Notes under the pieces: generated by a model
Seen by the model: the letters and a program-made list of their open reading frames with translations, nothing else
Told to the model about the DNA's origin: nothing
The model's database searches: none
Program-made: the position numbers and the translations under genes
DNA from: Flavobacterium lipolyticum
Lineage (GTDB): Bacteria; Bacteroidota; Bacteroidia; Flavobacteriales; Flavobacteriaceae
Direction of reading: 5' to 3'
DNA length: 64,000 nt
NCBI RefSeq assembly: GCF_020905335.1
Contig: NZ_JAJJMN010000001.1
Coordinates: 1,984,001 to 2,048,000, forward strand
In this document: piece after piece, positions 44,272-51,334 of the stretch
Layout: the number at the start of each line of letters is the position of its first letter
How positions within the stretch are numbered: the stretch's first letter is position 1

Positions 44272-44541
44272 ATGATATCAATATTATTAGAAGATTTTAC
44301 AAATAAACTGTTTCAAAAATTAGCTAATTTGAGCGAAGAAAGAGAATTACATATTAGAAATAATATCATTGTATTAAATAAGGTAAAACCTCAATATACA
44401 GTCTATTATTTTGGAGTCAACAACTCCATCGCTGATTTAGAAAAGAAAGGATATAAAGAGGATCAAGGTTTGTATGATAGAAGGATTATTGATTACAATA
44501 ATGATAATCCTGAGAATATACTAAGAGCGTGGATAATGTAA
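44272..44541 (+). CDS. Small orphan protein
   Basis: An 89-residue soluble protein (MISILLEDFTNKLFQKLANL...), charged and AT-rich in coding sequence (many AAA, ATA, AAT codons), unlike the neighbouring housekeeping genes. No signal peptide or recognised domain. It has its own downstream terminator, which supports that it is transcribed. Possibly acquired DNA next to a tRNA gene. Confidence 0.6.
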   Translation: MISILLEDFTNKLFQKLANLSEERELHIRNNIIVLNKVKPQYTVYYFGVNNSIADLEKKGYKEDQGLYDRRIIDYNNDNPENILRAWIM

Positions 44542-44581
44542 AGCCAATCGGAATAGTTAAAAATTAAGTCAAACAACAATG

Positions 44582-44612
44582 AAGAGCTGCCCGAATACGA
44601 CAGCTCTTTTAT
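44582..44612 (+). terminator. Terminator after the orphan gene
   Basis: AAGAGCTG/CAGCTCTT stem (44582-44589, 44601-44608) with an 11-nt loop and a T run. Confidence 0.82.
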
Positions 44613-44658
44613 TACTCGTTTTCTAGGTTATCTTTTAAAAAAGGGTGTTTTCTTTGCT

Positions 44659-44827
44659 TTACTCACTTTTCATTCTTGTTAGTAATTCGTTTATCTCAAT
44701 ATTTTCTACAATTTCATACTGCCTATTTTCAAGAATTTTATGATCATTTTTAATATGATTTTTTAAATATTTCTTGATTTTTGGATCTGAATCACCTCCC
44801 GCTACGCAAAGTCTCCTGACTTTGCGT
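44659..44827 (-). pseudogene. 3' fragment of a decayed gene
   Basis: The minus strand reads GGDSDPKIKKYLKNHIKNDH and then KILENRQYEIVENIEINELL and TRMKSE before a stop at 44659. This looks like real helical coding sequence, but it has no start codon: a stop occurs just upstream near 44828. Upstream (to about 44990) only disconnected pieces are seen, including the repeated phrase GTCAGGAGACTT. The parent family was not identified. Confidence 0.45.
44804..44827. repeat. Short perfect hairpin
   Basis: ACGCAAAGTC/GACTTTGCGT (44804-44813, 44818-44827) with a TCCT loop. It lies inside the gene remnant and repeats part of a phrase found again near 44868. The rest of 44828-45175 shows no gene. Confidence 0.6.
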
Positions 44828-45175
44828 TTTTAACCTTTAGTTCTAATAAACTTTAAGCCTGTATAAGTCTCCTGACTTTTCTTAATTCTCTATGTATTAA
44901 TAGTCATTTCCAAATTACATCTTCTACAGGAAAACTTAATCACTTTGCGGGTGCGAAGTCAGGGATATTCGCACAGCGTTGCAAATGAACACTTCTCATA
45001 GCGGGTTTTTTTTTGTTGTGTTTGTGTGGGTTTGCGGTCTATTGATGTTGTAAAGGGATGTGTTCTTTGGTGGAGTGGTGAATTAAGGTTCTTGGAATTT
45101 TGAGATAACGGCTTGTGTTGGAGTGATGTAAAACTTGTTAACTTTGGGTATGTGAACAATAATCTAGTTGTGAAA

Positions 45176-45565
45176 ATGGAAAAAATAGAGCATATCAATT
45201 ATATTAAAGTGCCTATCGCGGAGGTTTATAAGGTGTTGACGACGCAGGAAGGTTTGGCAGCTGTCTGGACGGAGGAATTAGTTGTTAAGCCGGAAGTGGG
45301 TTTTGTCAATGAGTTTGGTTTCGGAGATGAGGATGTGACAAGAATGAAAGTGGTTGAATTGTCTCCTGATAAAAGAATAGTGTGGGAATGTGTGGAATCA
45401 GATCCGGAATGGATTGGAACGGGTATTTCGTTTGATCTAGTGGAGAAGGACGGGGTGGTGGCAGTTGTTTTGAGGCATTTTGGCTGGCGTGAGTTAACGG
45501 AATTCTATCAATGGTGTAATTACAACTGGGCGATGTTTCTTTTGAGTCTTAAAAGGGCATTGTGA
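45176..45565 (+). CDS. SRPBCC (AHSA1-like START-fold) domain protein
   Basis: A 129-residue protein from MEKIEHINYIKVPIAEVYKV (ATG at 45176). The order KVPIAEVYKVLTTQEGLAAV, WTEELVVKPEVG, FGFGDEDVTRMKV, RIVWECVE, DGVVAVVLRHFGW and the final W--FL-SLK helix is typical of the AHSA1/START-like fold that binds a hydrophobic ligand in a central cavity. Ligand unknown. It stands alone just left of the nested insertion sequence, which entered 82 bp past its stop. Confidence 0.88.
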   Translation: MEKIEHINYIKVPIAEVYKVLTTQEGLAAVWTEELVVKPEVGFVNEFGFGDEDVTRMKVVELSPDKRIVWECVESDPEWIGTGISFDLVEKDGVVAVVLRHFGWRELTEFYQWCNYNWAMFLLSLKRAL

Positions 45566-45677
45566 AGACGGGGAGGGGACTCCGTATCAAAAACGAAAGT
45601 TTTAGCTTTAGCTTCGTTTAAAAAATGGTTGTTGTAGGTTGTCAGGTGTTTTGGGGATCAGGTTCAAAAGTTGGGGA

Positions 45678-46526
45678 TTAAGCAAAAAGATTAGATAATC
45701 TGAACAAGAAAAAATCTATATTGCTCACTCCTCTAAATTGACTTCTAAAAGCTTTTATTTTAGCATTGAAAGATTCTGCCGAAGCATTTGTGCTTCTATT
45801 ATCAAAATAGTTTAAGATTGACTGATAATTAATAGTTATGGTATTGAGTAGAATATTAAAGTTTTTAAAACCTGATTCTTCTACATTTCTATACCAATGT
45901 GCCAGTTTGGTCATGGCAATATGTTTGTCATTGTAGTTATTGTAAATTCCTCGAAGCTGTTGGTTTAAATTGTAAGCTGTTTTAATGTCAGGATATAGTT
46001 CAAATACCATTTGTGCTCTTTCTTCTTGGCTCCGAGTCCATTTTTCGCGAGACTTATAAAGTAGATACCTACTTCTGGCTAATAACTGTTTAACAGAATC
46101 TCCGTTAGGTAAAAGCTGGGGAATGTATGTTTTGTTTTCTAATTTGGCTTGTAGTATCGATTGATTCTCAAAGTCCATAGCTTCCCAGCGATGTTTGATT
46201 CTAATCTCTTGTACTGCTTCGAGTGCTAATTTTTGAACATGGAACCGATCTGTAACCTGTATGGCTTTAGGAAAACATTTCTTAGAGATTAGCTTCATGG
46301 AATTAGCCATATCGAGCGTTATCTCTTTGACAAAAGATCTTTTCTTGTAATCAATCTTTCTGATGTGTTCTATAACCTGATCTGCTTTAGTTCCGGCAAC
46401 AATAGCTACCAGGCAACCTTTTTTGCCTTTGAATTTCTTGTTGGTCAGGATAGTATAAAGTTCCCCCTGAGACAAAGCCACCTCGTCAATGGATAAATGA
46501 GTGCCCATGTTTTCAGGGTAAATCAT
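45678..46526 (-). CDS. ISL3-like transposase catalytic ORF (outer copy)
   Basis: 282 residues from the first ATG, although the open frame continues upstream to about 46670 in the manner described for the intact copy. DDE-type features: LSIDEVALSQGELY (first Asp), ITLDMANSMKLI and TDRFHVQKLA (second Asp region), and the late NASAESFNAKIKAFRSQF with the catalytic Glu. Protein-identical to the intact copy at 47508-48356. Probably no longer made, because its promoter and the start of ORF A were separated by the nested insertion. Confidence 0.9.
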   Translation of the reverse strand: MIYPENMGTHLSIDEVALSQGELYTILTNKKFKGKKGCLVAIVAGTKADQVIEHIRKIDYKKRSFVKEITLDMANSMKLISKKCFPKAIQVTDRFHVQKLALEAVQEIRIKHRWEAMDFENQSILQAKLENKTYIPQLLPNGDSVKQLLARSRYLLYKSREKWTRSQEERAQMVFELYPDIKTAYNLNQQLRGIYNNYNDKHIAMTKLAHWYRNVEESGFKNFNILLNTITINYQSILNYFDNRSTNASAESFNAKIKAFRSQFRGVSNIDFFLFRLSNLFA

Positions 46527-46653
46527 CCATTGGTGCGCATGTTCGCGTGGAGCCCATGTATTAAACGAGCTTAAATGTTTTTTGTATTGTCTTTGGAGTC
46601 TCTTTCCGTTAACTCCGAAAAAGCCTCCAATAGTATGACAATCTGTAGCACTC

Positions 46654-46964
46654 TTATCTATTAATTTCTTTTAAAAAAGTCGCAAACTCCTGAGTCATGC
46701 GAGTTCCTTTAGCAACTAAAGTCCAATCTCTTTTGATGATTTCTCCATTGGTTTTATTAGTCCAACGGCGTCTTTTGATGTGTAAATACACAAATTTACC
46801 TCTTAATGGAAAATCCTGAATAGTAATCTCATCAAGAAACCCCTTAGAAATCAATTCAAAAGAATTAAACTCTTGTGGAGGTTTTATTTTTTCTTCAAAA
46901 TACAGATGCAATACTTCTTCTGTGTTAGTGGTAGAAACTACTTCAAAGTATTCTATTAAAAAAT
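46654..46964 (-). pseudogene. ORF A of the outer IS, split by the nested insertion
   Basis: Encodes FLIEYFEVVSTTNTEEVLHL onward, identical to ORF A of the intact copy, but the first 15 codons are missing; they lie at 48388-48424 beyond the inserted copy. An apparent new start a few codons upstream is contributed by the end of the inserted element. Confidence 0.9.
46957..46964. repeat. Target-site duplication of the inner IS
   Basis: TAAAAAAT at 46957-46964 and again at 48380-48387 brackets the inner IS copy exactly. Confidence 0.9.
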
Positions 46965-47032
46965 GGATCAAGAACAAAACCTGGGGAGGAATGTCAAAAT
47001 AAAATTAGAAATTTGTAATCTAAGAATTAGAT

Positions 47033-47380
47033 ATGACACCTATAGAGCTTTTAAAATTTATGCTTCCTGATTTTTTAATAGAATACTTTGAAGTAGTTTC
47101 TACCACTAACACAGAAGAAGTATTGCATCTGTATTTTGAAGAAAAAATAAAACCTCCACAAGAGTTTAATTCTTTTGAATTGATTTCTAAGGGGTTTCTT
47201 GATGAGATTACTATTCAGGATTTTCCATTAAGAGGTAAATTTGTGTATTTACACATCAAAAGACGCCGTTGGACTAATAAAACCAATGGAGAAATCATCA
47301 AAAGAGATTGGACTTTAGTTGCTAAAGGAACTCGCATGACTCAGGAGTTTGCGACTTTTTTAAAAGAAATTAATAGATAA
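47033..47380 (+). CDS. ISAon1-type transposase N-terminal region protein (ORF A)
   Basis: A 115-residue protein starting MTPIELLKFMLPDFLIEYFE, typical of the first ORF of ISAon1-like elements. It contains KRRRWTNKTNGEII and a basic DNA-binding character, ending KEINR. Its stop (47378-47380) overlaps the open part of the ORF B frame, which runs from 47364. A +1 shift within this short overlap, or a separate start, would join the two products. Confidence 0.88.
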   Translation: MTPIELLKFMLPDFLIEYFEVVSTTNTEEVLHLYFEEKIKPPQEFNSFELISKGFLDEITIQDFPLRGKFVYLHIKRRRWTNKTNGEIIKRDWTLVAKGTRMTQEFATFLKEINR

Positions 47381-47507
47381 GAGTGCTACAGATTGTCATA
47401 CTATTGGAGGCTTTTTCGGAGTTAACGGAAAGAGACTCCAAAGACAATACAAAAAACATTTAAGCTCGTTTAATACATGGGCTCCACGCGAACATGCGCA
47501 CCAATGG

Positions 47508-48356
47508 ATGATTTACCCTGAAAACATGGGCACTCATTTATCCATTGACGAGGTGGCTTTGTCTCAGGGGGAACTTTATACTATCCTGACCAACAAGAAA
47601 TTCAAAGGCAAAAAAGGTTGCCTGGTAGCTATTGTTGCCGGAACTAAAGCAGATCAGGTTATAGAACACATCAGAAAGATTGATTACAAGAAAAGATCTT
47701 TTGTCAAAGAGATAACGCTCGATATGGCTAATTCCATGAAGCTAATCTCTAAGAAATGTTTTCCTAAAGCCATACAGGTTACAGATCGGTTCCATGTTCA
47801 AAAATTAGCACTCGAAGCAGTACAAGAGATTAGAATCAAACATCGCTGGGAAGCTATGGACTTTGAGAATCAATCGATACTACAAGCCAAATTAGAAAAC
47901 AAAACATACATTCCCCAGCTTTTACCTAACGGAGATTCTGTTAAACAGTTATTAGCCAGAAGTAGGTATCTACTTTATAAGTCTCGCGAAAAATGGACTC
48001 GGAGCCAAGAAGAAAGAGCACAAATGGTATTTGAACTATATCCTGACATTAAAACAGCTTACAATTTAAACCAACAGCTTCGAGGAATTTACAATAACTA
48101 CAATGACAAACATATTGCCATGACCAAACTGGCACATTGGTATAGAAATGTAGAAGAATCAGGTTTTAAAAACTTTAATATTCTACTCAATACCATAACT
48201 ATTAATTATCAGTCAATCTTAAACTATTTTGATAATAGAAGCACAAATGCTTCGGCAGAATCTTTCAATGCTAAAATAAAAGCTTTTAGAAGTCAATTTA
48301 GAGGAGTGAGCAATATAGATTTTTTCTTGTTCAGATTATCTAATCTTTTTGCTTAA
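47508..48356 (+). CDS. ISAon1/ISL3-like transposase catalytic protein (ORF B)
   Basis: 282 residues from the ATG at 47508. The same frame is open from 47364 and encodes a plausible helix-turn-helix extension (KSATDCHTIGGFFGVNGKRL, QRQYKKHLSSFNTW, APREHAHQWM), so the natural product is probably about 330 residues, made by frameshifting or from a non-ATG start. The DDE residues are in LSIDEVALSQ, TLDMANSM/TDRFHVQK and ASAESFNAKI. Confidence 0.92.
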   Translation: MIYPENMGTHLSIDEVALSQGELYTILTNKKFKGKKGCLVAIVAGTKADQVIEHIRKIDYKKRSFVKEITLDMANSMKLISKKCFPKAIQVTDRFHVQKLALEAVQEIRIKHRWEAMDFENQSILQAKLENKTYIPQLLPNGDSVKQLLARSRYLLYKSREKWTRSQEERAQMVFELYPDIKTAYNLNQQLRGIYNNYNDKHIAMTKLAHWYRNVEESGFKNFNILLNTITINYQSILNYFDNRSTNASAESFNAKIKAFRSQFRGVSNIDFFLFRLSNLFA

Positions 48357-48387
48357 TCCCCAACTTTTGAACCTGATCCTAAAAAAT

Positions 48388-48492
48388 CAGGAAGCATAAA
48401 TTTTAAAAGCTCTATAGGTGTCATATCTAATTCTTAGATTACAAATTTCTAATTTTATTTTGACATTCCTCCCCAGGTTTTGTTCTTGATCC
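48388..48492 (-). mobile_element. Outer ISL3-like IS, part 2 (left terminal repeat end)
   Basis: The remaining 105 bp of the outer copy. Read on the minus strand it begins GGATCAAGAACAAAACCTGG at 48492 and contains the first codons of ORF A (ATG at 48424). Parts 1 and 2 sum to 1415 bp, the same length as the inner copy. The outer target duplication TGTTTTGG follows at 48493-48500. Confidence 0.93.
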
Positions 48493-48566
48493 TGTTTTGG
48501 GGAGACGGCTGAATAAGATTCGGGTATGGTCTGTGCGCTGGAATAAAATAAAAGAGTAAAAAAAAA

Positions 48567-48590
48567 AACCACTTACGTTTGTAAGTGGTT
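48567..48590 (-). terminator. Terminator of the tRNA-Asn pair
   Basis: AACCACTTAC/GTAAGTGGTT stem (48567-48576, 48581-48590), GTTT loop; a long A tract at 48556-48568 gives the minus-strand T run. Confidence 0.88.
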
Positions 48591-48599
48591 TTTAGTAAG

Positions 48600-48673
48600 C
48601 TCCCCCTCTTGGGCTCGAACCAAGGACCCTCTGATTAACAGTCAGATGCTCTAACCAACTGAGCTAAGGAGGA
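48600..48673 (-). tRNA. tRNA-Asn (GTT), copy 2
   Basis: A 74-nt cloverleaf on the minus strand: acceptor TCCTCCT/AGGGGGA, D-arm GCTCAGTTGGTTAGAGC, anticodon loop CTGTTAA with anticodon GTT, T-arm GGTTCGAGCCC. Identical to the copy at 48710-48783. Confidence 0.97.
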
Positions 48674-48709
48674 ATCACCTTAAAGGTAAATATGTTTGCT
48701 AAAAAGTTG

Positions 48710-48783
48710 CTCCCCCTCTTGGGCTCGAACCAAGGACCCTCTGATTAACAGTCAGATGCTCTAACCAACTGAGCTAAGGAGGA
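48710..48783 (-). tRNA. tRNA-Asn (GTT), copy 1
   Basis: Identical in sequence to the gene at 48600-48673 and 110 bp upstream of it in the direction of transcription; both probably belong to one transcript that ends at the hairpin 48567-48590. Confidence 0.97.
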
Positions 48784-48869
48784 AGTTGCTGTTCTTTTTA
48801 GCGAGTGCAAATATAAGACGTTTTTTAGTTTCTCAAAAATATTTTAGCACTTTTTATTGATTTTTTTTT

Positions 48870-50210
48870 CTATTTCACAATTGCCTTATAAATGTCGTTC
48901 CCGTTAGCAAATAAAAGTAGTGCTATAAGTAAAACGAAACCAACCATTTGGGCGTTTTCAAGGAATTTATCACTCGGTTTTCTGCCGCTAATTATTTCGT
49001 ATAATAAAAACATTACATGACCGCCATCAAGAGCAGGAATTGGCAATAAATTCATTACTCCAAGCATAATTGATAATAAAGCAGTGATCGACCAGAAGGT
49101 TTCCCAGCTCCAGCTGCTTGGAAAAATGTTGAAAATAGCTGCAAAACCACCCACTTGTTTGTAAGCTTTTGTCTCAGGATTGAAAATCATTTTAAGCTGT
49201 TTCCCGTAACCTACCAACTGATCTTTACCTTTTGTAAGTCCAACCGGAATGGATTCTAAGAAAGTGTAGCTTTTAGTGCTTACCTTATAGTATCCTAATT
49301 TTTCTAAGGATTCGATATTTAAACCTCCAACGCCAACACCTAGCTTTCCTGCCGCAGAAACTTTAACGGTAATGGGTACTTTCTTTAAATCGCGTAAAAC
49401 AACAGCAGGAATAGTTTTGCCTTTGTTGCTTTCTAAAATCGTTTTTACCTGATCATAGTATCTTGAGTCCTGACCGTTAAGGCTAACAATTAAATCTTTT
49501 GGTTTTAAAGCTGTATTTCCGGATTCTTCTGTAACACTTGCTACCGCAAAAGGGATTCTCATGTTTACAAGAGGTGCCTTTTCCTGTTTTGACAACTGAT
49601 CGACAAAGTCAGTTGGCATTTTTATAGTTTGCTGTTGTCCGTTTCTTTCGATTAAGATTTCTTTGGCCATGATAATTTTCATGTTGATATCATTATCGAA
49701 ATTTTCTATTTTTTGTCCGTCAACAGCCAGAAATTTATCTCCGGTTTTGAAACCTGCTTTTAGCATTACAGGGTTTTCAACCAAAACACCATCTTTCAGA
49801 TCTGCATTGGCCACATAAGTGTCACCGTAAGCAAATGCCATTCCAATATAAATAATAAACGCCAGGATAAAGTTTACCGTAACACCACCTAACATAATAA
49901 TTAAACGCTGCCATGCCGGTTTCGAACGGAATTCCCAAGGTTGTGGAGGTAAAGCCATTTGATCTTTGTCCATACTTTCATCGATCATTCCGGATATTTT
50001 CACATAACCTCCAAGGGGTAACCAACCGATTCCGTATTCTGTTTCGCCAATTTTCTTTTTTAAGAGAGAGTATTTAACGTCAAAAAATAAGTAGAATTTT
50101 TCGACTCTTGTTTTAAATAATTTTGCGGGAATAAAATGCCCTAATTCGTGAAGAATAATAAGTAAAGATAAACTCAATAGAAATTGAGAGAGTTTGATAA
50201 CTATATCCAT
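48870..50210 (-). CDS. rseP: Site-2 metalloprotease RseP
   Basis: A 446-residue inner-membrane zinc protease that cleaves transmembrane substrates such as anti-sigma factors. HELGHF at residues 21-26 holds the metal histidines and the catalytic Glu. Two PDZ-like regions lie around 120-290, and the C-terminal NLLPIPALDGGHVMF supplies the third zinc ligand. Four transmembrane segments. Length is right for the Bacteroidetes enzyme. It could act on the anti-sigma proteins encoded at 12933 and 35478, but no direct evidence exists. Confidence 0.96.
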   Translation of the reverse strand: MDIVIKLSQFLLSLSLLIILHELGHFIPAKLFKTRVEKFYLFFDVKYSLLKKKIGETEYGIGWLPLGGYVKISGMIDESMDKDQMALPPQPWEFRSKPAWQRLIIMLGGVTVNFILAFIIYIGMAFAYGDTYVANADLKDGVLVENPVMLKAGFKTGDKFLAVDGQKIENFDNDINMKIIMAKEILIERNGQQQTIKMPTDFVDQLSKQEKAPLVNMRIPFAVASVTEESGNTALKPKDLIVSLNGQDSRYYDQVKTILESNKGKTIPAVVLRDLKKVPITVKVSAAGKLGVGVGGLNIESLEKLGYYKVSTKSYTFLESIPVGLTKGKDQLVGYGKQLKMIFNPETKAYKQVGGFAAIFNIFPSSWSWETFWSITALLSIMLGVMNLLPIPALDGGHVMFLLYEIISGRKPSDKFLENAQMVGFVLLIALLLFANGNDIYKAIVK

Positions 50211-50562
50211 TTTGTATTTTTAGTTCGTATTTAACGCACAAAAGTAACGTTTCTATTTTAATTTGATAGTGCAATATAATACATAAGGTTTTAAATGTTT
50301 GTTAATACTTCATTCTTATTTTTTTAAGACAGAACTAAATTCTTTTTCGTAAAAAGGAAGAAAAGCGGTTCTTCTCTCTTACTTCATATATATAAGGACA
50401 GATGAATATAAAATAAGTCTCATCATGATAGTTTTATGGCTTATTGAGGCAGCTTTTTGTAAAATGCTTTTGTAGTTTTCCTGCTTTTTAAACGTGGAAC
50501 TTTATTTAGAGAAAGATTCGATTTTGGAAGATTTATGTCTCACTTATTCATTACGATAGTCG
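50211..50562. other. Gene-free stretch upstream of rseP
   Basis: AT-rich DNA shared by the divergent rseP and the 90-residue gene; no convincing gene, repeat or exact promoter consensus was recognised. Confidence 0.5.
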
Positions 50563-50835
50563 ATGAGTTTTATAAAGAAAATAGAGCGAATGAAGAGGAT
50601 TCATCAGTTAATCTGTGAGGAGAAAACAGGTTCGCCGGCTGCTTTTGCAAAAAAAATGTTTCTAAGCAGAAGCCAGCTTTACAATGAGCTGGAAATAATT
50701 AAAGGATTTGATGCGCCGTTAAAATATTGTAAAAAAAGAGAGAGTTTTTATTATGAAACGTCCTTTGAGCTAGTAGTGCATTATTCTCTTAGTATAATTA
50801 AAGACGAAGAAAGGAAAGAAATTTTTGGAGGTTGA
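50563..50835 (+). CDS. Small putative helix-turn-helix protein
   Basis: A 90-residue basic protein. The segment ERMKRIHQLICEEKTGSPAA, then FAKKMFLSRSQLYNELEIIK, looks like a helix-turn-helix (short helix, turn, SRSQLYNELE recognition helix). CKKRESFYYETSFEL suggests a winged extension. It is probably a small DNA-binding regulator; proteins like it occur in flavobacteria without known targets. A perfect hairpin begins at the base after its stop codon. Confidence 0.72.
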   Translation: MSFIKKIERMKRIHQLICEEKTGSPAAFAKKMFLSRSQLYNELEIIKGFDAPLKYCKKRESFYYETSFELVVHYSLSIIKDEERKEIFGG

Positions 50836-50866
50836 GAGTTCCGTCCAATGTTATTGGACGGAACTC
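50836..50866 (+). terminator. Hairpin directly after the small HTH gene
   Basis: A perfect 14-bp stem (50836-50849, 50853-50866; core TTCCGTCCAAT) with a 3-nt loop. No T run follows, so it may be a stability element or an operator rather than a classical terminator. Confidence 0.6.
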
Positions 50867-50951
50867 CTGTAAGTTTGTTGTAGTAAAATACTTATAAAGA
50901 ATTTAGTTTTGTTTGCTTTTTTCTTTTACAATTAAACTAAAATAAACTGGA

Positions 50952-51089
50952 ATGAGAAAGAAAATGGCAAAAATTGAAAGCTTGTTTTTAGGGACACTAA
51001 TTGTTTTTTATGCCTGTTCAATATTTATGGCAGTGTTTTATTTCGTGACGAAAGTGATGGGTCATGTATTATTGACTGTGGCTCATTAA
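50952..51089 (+). CDS. Predicted 45-residue membrane peptide
   Basis: An ATG at 50952 opens MRKKMAKIESLFLGTLIVFY and continues ACSIFMAVFYFVTKVMGHVL to a stop at 51087-51089: a positively charged N-terminus followed by one long hydrophobic helix. The composition looks coding, and the ATG follows an A-rich stretch. It could be a small membrane protein, but at this length chance cannot be excluded. The remaining gene-free sequence to 51334 holds only an inverted repeat AAATGTTT/AAACATTT (51219-51226, 51237-51244). Confidence 0.45.
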   Translation: MRKKMAKIESLFLGTLIVFYACSIFMAVFYFVTKVMGHVLLTVAH

Positions 51090-51334
51090 AAAAAGCTCAT
51101 GATTTGGTGGAAAAAATGATTGACGAAATACTTTAATATTTTAAAATCCTGAAATCCTAACATTCAGCCCGATCAAAAAAGGGATACTATACGCTTTGGA
51201 ACAAGCGAAACTTGTTTTAAATGTTTGTTAATTAATAAACATTTGGATTTTTACTTTTAAGCAGATACCGTAACTTTACTTTTTAGAGTACCGTCATAGC
51301 CAACAGGCGGTCGAGAACAATTAAAAGTTACAAT

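Larger units (their letters stand above)
45655..46964 (-). mobile_element. Outer ISL3-like (ISAon1-type) IS, part 1
   Basis: First 1310 bp of a 1415-bp insertion sequence in minus orientation. Its right terminal repeat begins GGATCAGGTTCAAAAGTTGG at 45655. The outer target duplication TGTTTTGG is at 45647-45654 and 48493-48500. It is interrupted at 46964 by a second copy of itself; the missing 105 bp are at 48388-48492. Confidence 0.93.
46965..48379 (+). mobile_element. Inner, intact ISL3-like (ISAon1-type) IS
   Basis: A 1415-bp element with imperfect terminal inverted repeats: GGATCAAGAACAAAACCTGG at 46965 and, as reverse complement, GGATCAGGTTCAAAAGTTGG at 48379 (18 of 23 positions match). 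It encodes ORF A and ORF B and is inserted in opposite orientation inside another copy of the same element. Confidence 0.94.

Noticed and set aside
45655..48492. Composite transposon carrying cargo between two IS copies
   Set aside because: There is no cargo: the second copy sits directly inside the first, with its own 8-bp target duplication.
48387..48572. 61-codon minus-strand open frame
   Set aside because: A chance frame made of the outer IS end and the flanking DNA; the real ORF A start in this piece is in another frame at 48424.
51219..51244. AAATGTTT/AAACATTT as an operator of the old yellow enzyme gene
   Set aside because: Short, A/T-only arms are expected by chance in this AT-rich DNA; there is no regulator gene beside it.
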